Assembly (NCBI GenBank): GCA_014529385.2
Contig: CM043963.1
Location: 100,792,912-100,856,911, forward strand
Length of the DNA stretch: 64,000 nucleotides
Source: Adiantum capillus-veneris
Taxonomy: Eukaryota; Streptophyta; Polypodiopsida; Polypodiales; Pteridaceae
Direction: 5' to 3'
Shown here in pieces: positions 20,715-33,012 of the stretch (position 1 is its first letter; every line of letters starts with the position of its first letter). The notes beneath the pieces are model-generated. The model saw only the letters and a list, made by a program, of their open reading frames with translations, did no database searches and was not told where the DNA came from. Made by a program: the position numbers and the translations under genes.

Positions 20715-20966
20715 TGTGTGCGCTCCTTGCCGCACTGTCGAAGCAAGGGACTTGCCAATACACCGTATGCGAGCCACAAACGGCTCCAAGCACACAACAA
20801 GCCTAAACTAGCAAGCTCAAGAAAACAAAGGGTGTGTCACTCACCGCTCTACGCTCGCCTTCGTGGTGGATTCCTCGCCGCGATGAAGAAGAAGCTGCAG
20901 TCGTGCCGCGCTCAACCGCTTCGCCGCCGTCGTGCCTTCGTAATGCTCGATCGCACACACACTCTC

Positions 20967-20999
<33 letters not shown>

Positions 21000-21295
21000 A
21001 GGAGGTGAAGAAGAAGAAGAAGATGGAGATGGAGCAAGAGCACTCTTCAATTGCACAAATGAGAGAATGAGTAAAAATTAGGTTTAGTTGGCTTTTATAG
21101 GAGCTCACCCCATTCACACTTGGGCGCCCATGCTTAACCAACTAATCCCTTGAATGTCCAAGTTAAAGTGCGCCTCTCATCGACGATCACTCTACCTTTC
21201 CCTATTGGACCGACAAGCCCGGTACCTGACTCTACCAAATACATAATACGCGTCCATCGTAGGTGATGGGTGTCCGTGTGCCATGAGGGTTAACA
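20715..21295 (-). repeat. Family A copy 2, 3' LTR
   Basis: 581 bp, TG...CA ends. By eye only two substitutions separate it from the 5' LTR of this copy (29464-30042), so the insertion is recent. The flanks are atgtg (20710-20714) and gtgtg (30043-30047), an imperfect duplication in a GT-rich target. Confidence 0.93.
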
Positions 21296-22658
21296 TGCCC
21301 CCCTTCCTGATGTAGATTCCGTCCTCGGAAGCTATTGAGTTGAAGCTGGGTCGTCGAGGTGGAAGAGCATTTGAGATGAATGTCCTTAGCCTTCTTCAGT
21401 CACTGCAAAATCAAACAACATTGGCACAGTAATTGCATTCTCTTAAAAAGCATATGCAGTTTTAGATAGAAAAATTGATTGGTAAAAGAATTTCAAACAA
21501 TTTGTTAGCAATGAACATTAAATTGCAATGTAATCAAATGCATAAACAGATGTAAAGGTAAAAAATTAAACAAGTCTGGGGTCGCTAATTTGACGGTCGA
21601 AAAGCACTAGAGATCGAATATTAATACCATGGGTAAGCTTCTTAACTTTCTGTGGTCAATTAAGTTGTTTAATCGCGAGAGCCAAGTATTCATGTTCGAG
21701 GGCTGACTAGAGGCTATACCTAGAAAACTTTGTAGTTAAGCTACCATAAAAGGAATTTCTCATGAAATCATCGCCTGACTGATTACTTTTTCTTTGACCC
21801 CCCAAGGTCTTTTCACATTGATTCAATTATGATGTGTGTGCTTATTTTGTATGCCTTGGGTTTTTTGCTTTTCAAGGAAAAGCGCCCACACTGGGAACCT
21901 CTAGGGCTCTAGTACCATAGGCAATACATGTGAGTGAAGTACCAAATCAAGCTGAGATTTCTCTTCCAGCTTAAAATTTTACATTGTGGCACTTTGATTT
22001 TTTGTTTGTTCATTTTCATCATTTTAATTTTGTAACTTTGGGGGGTCATATAACACTGATACACTCCCCAGGCTCATCACATTAGTAAACTCCCTTTATA
22101 ATACTTAAGCTAAAGGTCACTAGTGTTAAGCCCACTAGAAAGCCCTAGTACATTTCATACAATGCTGCCTAAATCGGATTAAGAACCTAAGGAACCATTG
22201 CTTATTAGGAAGGCATTCCCCATGGTATTAAGAGAAGATTTCTAATACCTAGCTTGGTCAAACTAGCTTAGTCGGACTGCTTGATTTTTACACCTAAACA
22301 AGTGATTATGACAAAACATTACATTGAATTAAATGTTTGATACTAAGCCAATGCGCTGAATATTATGCTACCAATCACAATCAAAGCAGACAAACATGGA
22401 TGCAAAAAAGATAAGGGCAATGCTAATGGACAAGAAACACCTGTTTGTGTTGATGGTCGCGCTTGATATGAAGTGTGAACGAGAGAAAGGTTCCATGAAG
22501 GTCCAAATCCTATCAATAGCAACACGCTCCTGTACACACTAGGAAACAAAAGGAATACCTCCAGGAGGCACATCAGTGGGAAAAATTAAAACTCCTAAAA
22601 AACAAACTCAAAACACAATCTAGACCCCTAACCTACCTATCTGTCACCCCTTTTAGAA
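21296..22658 (-). other. Family A copy 2, polypurine tract and 3' noncoding region
   Basis: The tract AGGAAGGGGGGCA (minus strand) is at 21296-21308. The remainder is colinear with 8892-10223 and shows no conserved ORF. Confidence 0.6.
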
Positions 22659-23090
22659 TCAAGGAAAGAGGATATTATATAAACGGGGTGGCCACCCTAA
22701 GGCTAGGCCTCTATCCTCATCATCTAGATAAATAAAATCGTTGTCCGTGAGGCCATAGTCTTCCTCGGTCTCTATTAGTTCCTCTTCATCATCCTCTTGT
22801 GCAAGCATGCTAATCAAGAACCTCGTGATGCGTGGATACTCATCTTGTGCAAAAGAATAAGCATGTGCCATTGGAGACACATTCGCTACTGGGTAGGGAT
22901 CACTAGTTAGCCATAGACGTATCAGCCATTCTAACTCCTCAAAATTTCTCTCACATGCAAGGCTCTCTATCAAATCCCATTCGCAAGAAAGTATAGGGTA
23001 GCATACGTAGAACACTTGTTGGAAAGACAAGGGGTACCTTTCATCAAAAATAGAAGTGCATGCCTCTGGTGAAGTAGCCATTTCTGACAA
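22659..23090 (-). CDS. Family A second ORF, copy 2
   Basis: 143 codons, intact. It differs from the copy 1 protein only near the C-terminus (Pro-Arg instead of Pro-Gly before Leu-Tyr-Asn). It is intact although the gag-protease gene upstream in this copy is broken in many places. Function unknown; composition as in copy 1. Confidence 0.58.
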   Translation of the reverse strand: MSEMATSPEACTSIFDERYPLSFQQVFYVCYPILSCEWDLIESLACERNFEELEWLIRLWLTSDPYPVANVSPMAHAYSFAQDEYPRITRFLISMLAQEDDEEELIETEEDYGLTDNDFIYLDDEDRGLALGWPPRLYNILFP

Positions 23091-23363
23091 GACAGATAGA
23101 TTTGGTTAGGCCTTTAAAACATAAGAGTTGTTTTTATGTGTTGCTTGACTTGACACGGTGAATTTGGACTTATATGTAAGATCTGATAGGGTGCTCTCTC
23201 ATTGCTAGGCGCTCTTGCTCTTTACTATTTTTGTTTTTTTGTGAGTATAAGGCTATATATATACATTCCCTAAGATCGGAGATTAAGAGGTCACGGAAAA
23301 AGGTTGAGAGGGAAACAAATGAATGATGACTGTCAGCAAACACTCCCCCCTTCCTTGGGTAGA
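23091..23363 (-). other. Spacer between gag-protease and second ORF, copy 2
   Basis: Colinear with 10656-10928. Contains TATATATAC near 23264 and no ORF of note. Confidence 0.5.
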
Positions 23364-26300
23364 TCATACCGTTTGAAATGAGCTTGTCACCCTTTGAAAC
23401 CAATTGTTCCAGTTGGTAATAGGTGAGGATTTTTGCCAGTAGTTTTCTATTACCCTAGGTGCCTCATCAAGTTGCAAGGGTGGTAAGGTACTCTCCCAGG
23501 ATCGAACTTGAAGTGGTTCATCAGGTGATTCTTGAACACTGGGAGGTGTGGATTCTTTTGTAGCTTCATGGAGGTCCACTACTATAGACGGAGGCTGTGT
23601 AGAAGCTTTTACCTCTATGGATGTATTACATGAGGAGCTAGAATCTTCATGGGACTCCCCCCTTCCTGAGCTAGGTGGAACAAATCGTTCTTTCTTTGGT
23701 ACCCAAACTAGCTCGGGAGCGGGTGTGTAGCATTCTGTGGTTTTTTTCTTTCCACGATCATTGATTCGTTTTGGAGCTACGGGATTGGGCTCACTTGGGT
23801 CAGGTGATAGGTAAGAGCACAATCTACATTTTGGCACCCAGATTTGATCATTTCCTTGATAGTAGCCTTGGGCTTCCAATAGTCGTTTAGGGATCCATCG
23901 CAACATTTTCTTACTTTTCTTGGAGCGAGTGGTACATTTCTTACAAGGCTTCTGTTTTTTAGCACTAGCTATGGTCGCTAAAGAAGCTTTAGGGACCCAC
24001 TTGTATGTTTTCTTCGTTACCTTAGGATGAGTCTTGTCGGAAGCGATATGCATTGCTCGTAGCATATTTAAGGGTATAGGCATTTCATCCCCCTCAGGTG
24101 TTACCCAGGTCGTCCCCCTATTTCCCCAAGTGTCTATGGTTGATGCTAGGTGGACCCAGTCTACATTGTCTGATTCCGTCATACCCGGTAACACATCCAT
24201 GTAAGGAGAATCTTGGCCAATGTCTGTATCCTTTTTACAAGTGTAACAATATTGTAGTGGGGTCGAGTGAACTGTGGTGTCAGAGTGATGATCAATAATG
24301 GTTTTACTCCCTAAGGGGTGTACCTTACCAGTCACCAAATCCACTCTAAGGACAGAGTCTTGGAATTGCAAATAGACATGATTTTTAGACTAATCGTGAA
24401 CCATTTGTGCTTCCCTCATGAATGGTCGTCCTAAAATCATTTCATATGACATAAGGTGTTTAGAGAAATCCATTACAATGAACGTATGTCGTACCTTGTG
24501 TCCTAGAACTTTGATCTTAAGATCCTTGAGCATCCCCATAGGTTTGGCTATGGTACCATTTGCCATCTTTACCACAATGTTAGTAACACTGAGGCGGGGT
24601 TTTCCATGGATTCCCAACAATCTTTTGTAACGATGCTAACTCCCGCACCACCATCAAGAATTCCCTTTATAGTTAATCCCTTGGTAGTGATGGGTAGGGT
24701 CGCATTAGACTCGTCGCCTTCAAAATACTGCCCTAATTCGTTAATGGGTACCTCGATCACAGACTCGTGTCCATCTAAGTCAAGTGATTGCACATGATTT
24801 TCCTCATCAATCATAATCGAGTCAGGCCTATTTGGTTGCGCAAATTGCGGTAATCCCGTTCGTAGCTCTCCGTTAAGGAATGCTCGAAGTGCAAGGAATA
24901 ACTCAGGATCTCCATACAGCTTTGCTATGATCGTGGTTCGGACCTCAGAAGACATGAAGTCCACTAGTTGGCAACATTCATTGGCGTTTTGCAGGGTGTA
25001 GGTCCTTGACTAGGAACTGGTGAGGATGGAATCTCATATTCCTCAATGGGATCAGGTATTCCTTCGTTAAACATCCTTTCCAACAAGAAGGGTGTATGCT
25101 CACTTTCTGATGTCCTGTCCTCACTCCCTTCTTGGATGATACTAGATATGGCTAACGGTCTATGGTTCATGTGGGGTGGATGAACTTGCGTGGGAAACAC
25201 TGTGTCATGAATTTTTACATGCATGGGTTCTGGTTCTAGTTTCCTTTGAGTCTCCTCCACTAAACCTCTTAGATGTTTCACCTGCTCAATCTCGTCTACT
25301 GGGTTTGGGGTACGTCCCAATCTTCTTTTTACGATTCTTCCCTTTTTGCCCCTGCGATTTATCTTGGGGGTCTTGGATTGGATTTGGAAACACTTGTGGT
25401 GTTTTCAGAGGCTCTTTATGGTTTTCTCTTATTCGGTTTTCATTTGGTCCCATGTTACGGTTTTCCTTGTCGGTCTTTCCCTTTGTGGTATTGGTTCTAG
25501 TCTCCATTGTCTCGACTGAATCTGAATCATCTTCGAGGTCATTCATATACACGGGGTCATCTCCTGTTCCTATGTTTGTTTTGGAACTTGGCTTTGAATT
25601 TTCCGTATTCTGCGACTTCTTCCTTCGTGTCTTCTTTTTCTTTGCTTGGATAACTGACGCGGTATCTCTCTCTTCGAGGATATGTCCTGGCCCTTGAAGC
25701 ATGGACCGTGTAATCGCATAAGCGGGTGCGACGGGTGGTATTGGCGATGTCACACTAGCAATTTCGACCAAATTTAGGGGTGTGATTTTAGGCGCATTTG
25801 GGTTATAGGGGCATTGGGCAATCAAGTGATCTATGCCACAACGATTACATGTGAGTATTGGCATTGCAGACGTGCTCCCTTGATTCACTTGCATCTGTGC
25901 AGCATTCTTTTGCAGTCTAATAGGGCACTCCGCTACTCGATGTGGTCCACCACACTCGTAGCATTGAAGAGGTGGCCTCCTAGCCTGGGTGTTGATATTT
26001 TGACCTCTGGATGCGAGAGCAGCAGCTTGATAAACCGGCTTGACTTGTCCCCAACAATCTTCCATGTAGTATATAGGACATTCTTCCAATGTATCAAGTC
26101 CGTAGGCAATACTAGTGTCTATTTCCTCCTCACAACCATCTGCATAAGCATTAGATGGCTCGCAACCCACTTGGTTCATAGGGGCGACTCTTGGATGCGG
26201 GGGCTGCGGTCCTAGCACAGGAGGTGGTAACGGTGTAGCTTGTACAACATTTTGAGATCTAGGGACCATGTGTTGCGGTAGTTGCTCAACAGGTGGAGCA

Positions 26301-28524
26301 GGCATCAATACAGGAGCTCGAGGTGCATCCGTCCAGGCTACAGGTGGTCTATTTGCCATCATACGTTTGATCATTAAACAATCCTTAGCTTGGTGACCAT
26401 ACCTACCACATGCGTTGCAAGTTCCATTAAATTTTACTCTAAACGTAGGGCACTCACTAGTGCTATGTGGACCTAAGCAAATGGAACACCATTGTTGCTC
26501 CCTTCTTGGATACATTTGACTATTTTGAGGGGGTCGATTATCCTTAAGAGACTCTTGGATTGCCTTGGTGAGGTCTGTCAAGAATGTCTCAAATACCTTT
26601 GGCTCATTGGCAATGGGCTTTGCAGTCATGGGTTCATACTCCAATGGCTTGTGAGCTAGTGGATCTCGTGTCAGTAGACACCCCATGCCTGCTATCATCA
26701 AGTTGTCCTCTAGTTGGATTGCATTGGCAGTGACATCTTCCCAGGTTGTGATACCTCTAATCACTAGTCCATTATAAATTCCTTCATTCCTCAACCCTCG
26801 AATGAATCGATCAAGCAGTTGGTTATTGTTGAAGCGCTCATTTACAGGGCAGCGAGAGTTTAAGTGCTTTAGACGACTAATGAAGTCCCTTACTGACTCT
26901 CCTTCCTTACGTTCGGCCTTCTATAGCTGAGATGCTACACCCCAAAGCACACCTTCTCGTATGTACTCCTTTAGAAACAACCTTCGAAGGGTAGGGTAGA
27001 TTGTTTTCTCGTCCACCCTTAGGGTCCTATACCAATCTCCAGCCTTCCCACTTAATGTCAAGCTTAAGGCATTGCACTTATGTAGTTCGTTGCGTTCCCC
27101 TAAGGAATCACATACTTGTTCAAACACTTCAATGTGTTTCCTAGCATCTTCGTCCCCATTGAATTTTTGCGTGAGTTTGGCAATTTGTACTGCCTTACTT
27201 CTAGGCTCTCTATCAGATGCATGACGCATATTTTCCGCGATAGATCGACCTATGGTTTGAGCAAACGCTGCCAAGTCACCTATGTGAGGAGGCAGGGCCG
27301 GTGGAGGTACTCTTGGAATCATATGTGGGAGAGGGACGGGTGTCCGGTCTTGGCATATGTGTAGATGATGCAGGATATGGAACATAACCGGGCATAGGTC
27401 CACTCGGATAAGAGCTAGGGAGCGGCACTCGAGGAGCATAAGCAAGTGGTACAATTGGAGGTGTGGGGGGGCCATGTGTGCATAAGGGGCTAGAGCAGGC
27501 ACATACGGTCGAGGCCCCATATTAGGTACTACGACACTAGGTAGTGCACTGCACCGTAGATGTCATCGGTACATTCTCTGTCAGGCTTATCCCTGGAGTG
27601 AGCACTGTGTTTTCCTTGATAGAGGGTTGAGCCAAGTTAGGGAAGCTAAAGTTTTCGCTCGGAGGCTCAGATTGTATAGAGACACCAGGTGAAATGACGT
27701 AAGATGGGTCCATGGGGCTCATTAGAGGAGTCTCCATTTGTGATAGAGTAGTGCTGTTGAGCCTTGCTCGTATCCAGAAATCTCATGGGGCCAGTTGAGA
27801 GTATTTTACTACCCCTCAATTTTGCCTTTCTGATTGAATAATGCCATGGATAACATTACAGATCATTTTCTGTTGATCTTCGATGCTCGTGGCACTAGAG
27901 GTGGATTGTACAATCTCTATCCATCCTACATGGTAGGCGTGGCCAGAGTGTAGATCCGTCAACACCTCAGTGTGGAGATCGTATGTCCAATGATCATTAA
28001 TGAACAATCTTCTAGAGTCAACGTGTTAATGGTTTCTTGTGAGGTAGAACAATGTTCTAGCCCCGTGTGGTGACTTGCCACCAACGGTACTCTAGAGGGA
28101 ACTTCTGAAGGAGGCAGCTCAACAGGGCCTTCTTGGTAAGAAGTTGGTAGGATATCCACATGGACACTCTTTGGGGGTGTGGGGTCCACGTGCGATGTGA
28201 AAGGAGATTCCACTTCCCCACCCCCTTCGCGTGCTTCATTTGCCTCAGGTTCCGAGCGAGTAGCTCTACCTAATGTTTCCATGAAACGGCTAAACATACT
28301 AGTACTAGGCTGTGGAGCTTCGGGAGGTGCATGGCCTTCTCTCTCAGTGTTTTGGTTAGGGTATGCTCCCATGATTTCTGAGTCGGAGGAGGAATCACTA
28401 GCGCTATTTTAGGGTCTTGGGTGGTGCTACCTTGTGTCCCCGCTGAGAGTCTAGAGCTTATCGTGGATGGGTAATGGGTGTCCGTATGAACAGAGGCACC
28501 CTCAATATGCTCGTGTTCTAGCAC
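23364..28524 (-). pseudogene. Family A Gag-protease, copy 2 (broken)
   Basis: Colinear with the intact copy 1 ORF but split by single-base indels near 24604, 24966, 25308, 27343, 27467, 27752, 28010, 28402 and 28527, and by stops at 26923 (CAG to TAG) and about 24391 (TGG to TAG). A pair of compensating shifts at 26642-26685 alters about 15 residues. The longest open piece (25286-26794) keeps the zinc knuckles, including an intact fourth one. The protease and the W-V/I-P-K region remain readable in the pieces at 23364-24964. The indels cluster at 27.3-28.5 kb. This copy cannot supply full-length protein. Confidence 0.88.
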
Positions 28525-29441
28525 CCGCCCGAGAGCGTAAGTGCATGTGCTTTTGATACCCTAAGGTGTCAAAAAGCTGCTCTAGGAGGCCTTGTGACTA
28601 GTTTTTAGCGTGTTTTTTGTTTGTTTTTTTGCTAGATTTTTTAGAGCGTGTCGTGGAATGGGCCGTGTGATAGCTCGAAACGAGCGTATCGGTCAGAGGG
28701 TCGTGCCGTGCTTTACAGCCCTCCGTTTGGTCACTCTATGCCCTCGGAATCCCTAAAACTGTCAATTTCCAGTAGGGAACTAGGCCCAAACTAGAAAGTC
28801 TAAGGGTGCAAGTGGGAAGAGAAAGGAGGAGAGTGGAGGACTTGTCCCACATGCTCTCATTCTCTCTTGAGGGAGTAGGGTATATATATAAGAGTGAGTC
28901 TAGTATATATCATAAGACTGAGGATTGAGGCCTGGGCCTGGGCTTGGGCTTGGGCTTGGGAAAATGATCCCAAAATTATTTTTTTTTATTTTTTTTTTTC
29001 CCAAAATTATTTTTTTTTAAATTTTTTTTTTGATGCAGAAAAACGCAGAAATTGAAAAAAACTGCAGAAATTGATAGAAATGCAGAAAAACTGCAGAAAT
29101 TGACAGCAAATTGACAGAAATGCAGAAAATTGCAAAAATTGCAGCAAATTGACAGAAATGCAGAAAACTGCAGAAATTGACAGAAAATGCAGAAAAAACG
29201 CAGAAATTGCAGCAAATTGACAGAAATGCAGAAAATTGCAGAATTTGAAAACGCCGAACTTGAAAATACAGAAATTGCGGAAATTGAAAAACGCAGACAA
29301 TAGCAGAAATTGGAACTTGACAGCAATTGCAGAAAACGCAAAAAACAGAAATCTTCCACACACTCCTTCCCTGCCTTTCCTATGATAGAAATTGCACCAC
29401 AAGGAAGCGTAAAGTGCTAACCGAGCTTAGTGTAGGGCATA
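28525..29441 (-). other. Family A copy 2 leader with GCAGAAATTG repeats
   Basis: The segment 28550-28975 matches the copy 1 leader. Positions 29030-29345 carry the gcagaaattg repeat tract, here dominated by the unit ttgacagaaatgcagaaaa. No gene. Confidence 0.72.
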
Positions 29442-29459
29442 TCCCCGGCAACGACGCCA
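29442..29459 (-). other. Primer-binding site, family A copy 2
   Basis: Same tRNA-Asp-type sequence as copy 1, next to the 5' LTR. Confidence 0.82.
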
Positions 29460-29463
29460 AAAA

Positions 29464-29713
29464 TGTGCGCTCCTTGCCGCACTGTCGAAGCAAGGGACTT
29501 GCCAATACACCGTATGCGAGCCACAAACGGCTCCAAGCACACAACAAGCCTAAACTAGCAAGCTCAAGAAAACAAAGGGTGTGTCACTCACCGCTCTACG
29601 CTCGCCTTCGTGGTGGATTCCTCGCCGCGATGAAGAAGAAGCTACAATCGTGCCGCGCTCAACCGCTTCGCCGCCGTCGTGCCTTCGTAATGCTCGATCG
29701 CACACACACTCTC

Positions 29714-29746
<33 letters not shown>

Positions 29747-30042
29747 AGGAGGTGAAGAAGAAGAAGAAGATGGAGATGGAGCAAGAGCACTCTTCAATTG
29801 CACAAATGAGAGAATGAGTAAAAATTAGGTTTAGTTGGCTTTTATAGGAGCTCACCCCATTCACACTTGGGCGCCCATGCTTAACCAACTAATCCCTTGA
29901 ATGTCCAAGTTAAAGTGCGCCTCTCATCGACGATCACTCTACCTTTCCCTATTGGACCGACAAGCCCGGTACCTGACTCTACCAAATACATAATACGCGT
30001 CCATCGTAGGTGATGGGTGTCCGTGTGCCATGAGGGTTAACA
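29464..30042 (-). repeat. Family A copy 2, 5' LTR
   Basis: Nearly identical to 20715-21295; the differences seen are in gctgcagtcg, which reads gctacaatcg here. TATA box as in the other LTRs. Confidence 0.93.
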
Positions 30043-30105
30043 GTGTGTCGGCAGCACCTCCCCAAGGTGTGTGTGTGTAAGTGTGTGTGTGTGTGTGTGT
30101 GTGTG

Positions 30106-30179
<74 letters not shown>

Positions 30180-30194
30180 GAGTGGGTGTGTGAG

Positions 30195-30248
<54 letters not shown>

Positions 30249-30917
30249 AGCACACTCTTAAATAGGCCTCTCCATGTTGAAAATCGACCTTGCTTGCTAT
30301 TTGCATCTGAGAGCTACTCCACTTATGCATGGCAAGTCCAGTTACATGCCTACCAAGTGTCCAGTTATCTAGTGTAACTAACTCTCACACTCACTCTCAA
30401 GCATGGCAACTCTACCACAACTCCCAAAAGAAGAGAGGGCGCCCCCTAGCTGCTAAAGCAAGCTCTGAGTGGCCTGGAACCTGTTCCCACACAGCCTCGA
30501 GCCCCGGTGCCTCCCCGCACAACCTTAGGAAATTTTGGTTTTAGGCTAAAACGGGCCATAGGAGTCAGAATTTAATGCCATAAATTGCTATACTAAGCTC
30601 TAACTAAGGTGTATTTGTCCGAGTACCTTCCATATTTAGCAGTCCCCGAGGTCCAAAAATGCATTTTTTTTCAAATTCGGGGTACGCGTACAGTTTTTCG
30701 AGACGGTCAAAACTAGACGGGTCGGGTGACCAAAAACTTATAATTTTTGGAAATTTTTCACAAAAATTATTTTAATTCACTTTTGGAAGATTTATAACAT
30801 TCTAAACATTATGGCATCGACAGAATTTGGAAAAATACTAAAAATAGTAACTTTTTCCATTATGTTCATTCCATGGTACAAGGGTGCTCTTTTTTGGTCG
30901 GGGTCAGAGACCTTACA
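30043..30917 (-). repeat. Chromovirus 5' LTR, second part
   Basis: Continues the LTR interrupted at 20714 and ends GACCTTACA on the plus strand. It is followed by the duplication gatgt (30918-30922). Contains an expanded, interrupted GT tract (30064-30248) and TATTTAAG on the minus strand near 30260, the likely promoter. Confidence 0.92.
30064..30248. repeat. (GT)n tract, expanded and interrupted
   Basis: About 185 bp of GT repeats with a few interruptions (tgttgtg, tgtactgagtggg). The other LTR has about 88 bp at this place. Confidence 0.95.
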
Positions 30918-31047
30918 GATGTGCATGTGTTTGTCCTTATCTAAAGAAAAGCTCCATTGAAGTTTCTAGGAATTGAGTTAGTCAAAAGTTTTGGGTTCTT
31001 GCACGTGTGTTTGAAGGGATTCTCAAAACATCACAACTTGGGTAGCC

Positions 31048-31960
31048 ATGGCTTTCTCTTATCCGGAATTTCATGGAATAAGTGATGAAGATGTGGAAGA
31101 CTTTTTGAAAAAGATGGAGGTTGCCTAGCAACCAGATTCATGACCCAGCGCAGATGTTACATCTTCTCCAAGTCTGTTTGAAGAGTGATGCACAAGTTTG
31201 GTCCAAAGCATTTGAAGAGGAGTTGTGTGCAGCGGATCCACCTGTAAGATTGAGTTGGGACAATCTAAGGCATGGATTGGAAGTGGAGTTTGTGAAGATA
31301 GAAGATCCTGACAAAGTGTGGCAAGAAGTACAAGGTTTGGTGCAAAAGAAAGGTGAGCCAGTAGATGCGTACATATGTAATTTTTCATTGGCATGGGAGC
31401 AGATGTGCAAGGCCTTAGCACCACAAGTATCCCCACTTGACATGATGAAGAAGGACAGATTCTTGGCTGGTCTTTGGGAGAATATACATTGGAGAGTGGA
31501 GCTAAAGAAGCCTAAAACATATGAAGATGCATTGGAGGTGGCAAGGAACAACGAGTGGAAGCTGAGAAAAATGAGCCAGTTAGGGGTGGATTCTTTGCCT
31601 AGAAGGTCTGAGTTTCAACCTATGGACTATTTACAAGGTCGCATGCCAGGGGTTCATCATGAACCAGTTGTTTCTGTTACTCCTCAGGTTACGCCAGCAG
31701 TGATCACTACAGCAGTGCAAGATGATGGGCTAAGGCAAGACATGAGGCAAGTGGTAGATTTAATAAAGAATCTCAGCCTAAACATGCTAGGTCAAGTGGG
31801 AAATAATCGAGGTCGAAGGAGGTTTCCAAATCAGCTAGGAGGTGAAGAAAGACCTAGGAATGGTGTTGGACAAAGAAATGGTAGGTTCTAGAGGCAGACA
31901 TCCATATGTTATAATTGCGGAGAGTTGGGCCACATCAGCCTACAATGTGATAAGCCAACA
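31048..31960 (+). pseudogene. Tat-type Gag
   Basis: Starts at ATG 31048 (MAFSYPEFHGISDEDVEDF), 125 bp after the chromovirus insertion. A one-base frameshift near 31115 moves into the frame of 31121-31891, which carries a Gag core (VWSKAFEEELC, WDNLRHGLEVEFVK, YEDALEVARNNEWKLR). After a stop at 31889 the same frame continues into a CCHC zinc knuckle (CYNCGELGHISLQC, 31907-31948), which ends in a 32-G tract. Gag builds the particle and binds RNA. The frameshift, stop and G tract make this copy inactive. Confidence 0.82.
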
Positions 31961-31965
31961 AGGAT

Positions 31966-31997
<32 letters not shown>
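31966..31997 (+). repeat. Homopolymer of 32 G
   Basis: An uninterrupted run of 32 G directly after the zinc knuckle. It disrupts the reading frame and could form G-quadruplexes. The length may be uncertain because such runs are prone to sequencing error. Confidence 0.9.
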
Positions 31998-31999
<2 letters not shown>

Positions 32000-32160
32000 A
32001 TGTATCCATTTCCAAGATAGGTGCTAACTAGGTCAAATGATTATGGCATCGAAATTAAGGGAGAAGAAGGAACCAGTGGATTAACCCAGGAGAAAAAGGG
32101 AAAGACAAAAGTGATAAGTGTAGTCACCTTGGAGAAAGCATCAAGCTAGAGGATACATTA

Positions 32161-33012
32161 GTGATTCCTATTGGGAAGAGGACCACAGAGGACAAGGAAG
32201 GAAGAAGTGGCCCAGGTCCTAGTAAGAAGAAGGGAAAGAGCCATGAAGGCGAGGATGTCAAGGCCAAGAGGAAAAGAAGGGCTCGTTGCAAGTTTCATGT
32301 TTCAGATTTTCCACTAGGGGATGGGCAATTAAGCTATGACTTGAAGGAGGATCTGACAAGCAGGAAGGCAGATGTTACTTTTGGGCAGCTTATGGAGATG
32401 GTGCCTAAGCTAAAGCGGCAGTGGAAGAGGATGGTTAACCCAATGGAGAAAGAACCAAAGAGAGGTTCAATGAAGGTATTTGCGATGGATGAGCTACAAG
32501 ACATTTGCCCAATAGTAGAAGTGTGGCACAAAAGAAAAAATATGGGACAAGGTTATGTGGATGGTGGAGCCCAAATATGTGTCATAACACACTCATGCGT
32601 TGAGAAGATGGGTCTTACAGTGACTGGGGTGTCAGGCTTCCGGATTAGATTGGCAAACCATCAGAAGGTAAAATATTTGGGTGTTGTAAAGAGCTTAGAA
32701 GTGGAGGCATGTGATGCAAAGGCAGTGGTTGATTTTCATGTGATTCCTGCGGGGTTGGGAGAATATCCTATCATATTGGGTAGACCATGGTTACGTGTAG
32801 TGGGAACTGTTCAAGATTGGAGACGTGGTATGATTAGCCTCTATGGAAAGACAGGTGCCAAGAAGCTATATAATATGGACACAAGGAAACGATTGGAGGA
32901 GCTTTATGAAGATGAGGATGAGTCTAGTGATGAAGACTATTCCACAGTGAATGATGAGGACAATGATAGTACTACTAGCAGTGATGAGGATATTGATGTT
33001 GCATTTCTTTGA
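32161..33012 (+). CDS. Tat-type protease segment
   Basis: An open frame of 283 codons. A Lys-rich start is followed by a retropepsin-like domain: YVDGGAQICVITHSCVEKM (Asp-Gly-Gly active site), YPIILGRPWLR flap and hydrophobic region, and TVQDWRRGMISL. An acidic tail ends the frame (DEDESSDEDYS). It overlaps the start of the RT frame by four bases, a frame change that may be natural or mutational. Confidence 0.75.
   Translation: MIPIGKRTTEDKEGRSGPGPSKKKGKSHEGEDVKAKRKRRARCKFHVSDFPLGDGQLSYDLKEDLTSRKADVTFGQLMEMVPKLKRQWKRMVNPMEKEPKRGSMKVFAMDELQDICPIVEVWHKRKNMGQGYVDGGAQICVITHSCVEKMGLTVTGVSGFRIRLANHQKVKYLGVVKSLEVEACDAKAVVDFHVIPAGLGEYPIILGRPWLRVVGTVQDWRRGMISLYGKTGAKKLYNMDTRKRLEELYEDEDESSDEDYSTVNDEDNDSTTSSDEDIDVAFL

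Noticed and set aside
29030-29345. CRISPR-like array, from regularly spaced short repeats
   Set aside because: The gcagaaattg units are irregular, contiguous and have no unique spacers; the setting is a plant retrotransposon leader.
1978-30917. Chromovirus as the autonomous partner of family A
   Set aside because: Its primer-binding site (tRNA-Met), LTR ends and leader are unrelated to those of family A (tRNA-Asp), and its pol is dead. The Tat element also shares no LTR ends.
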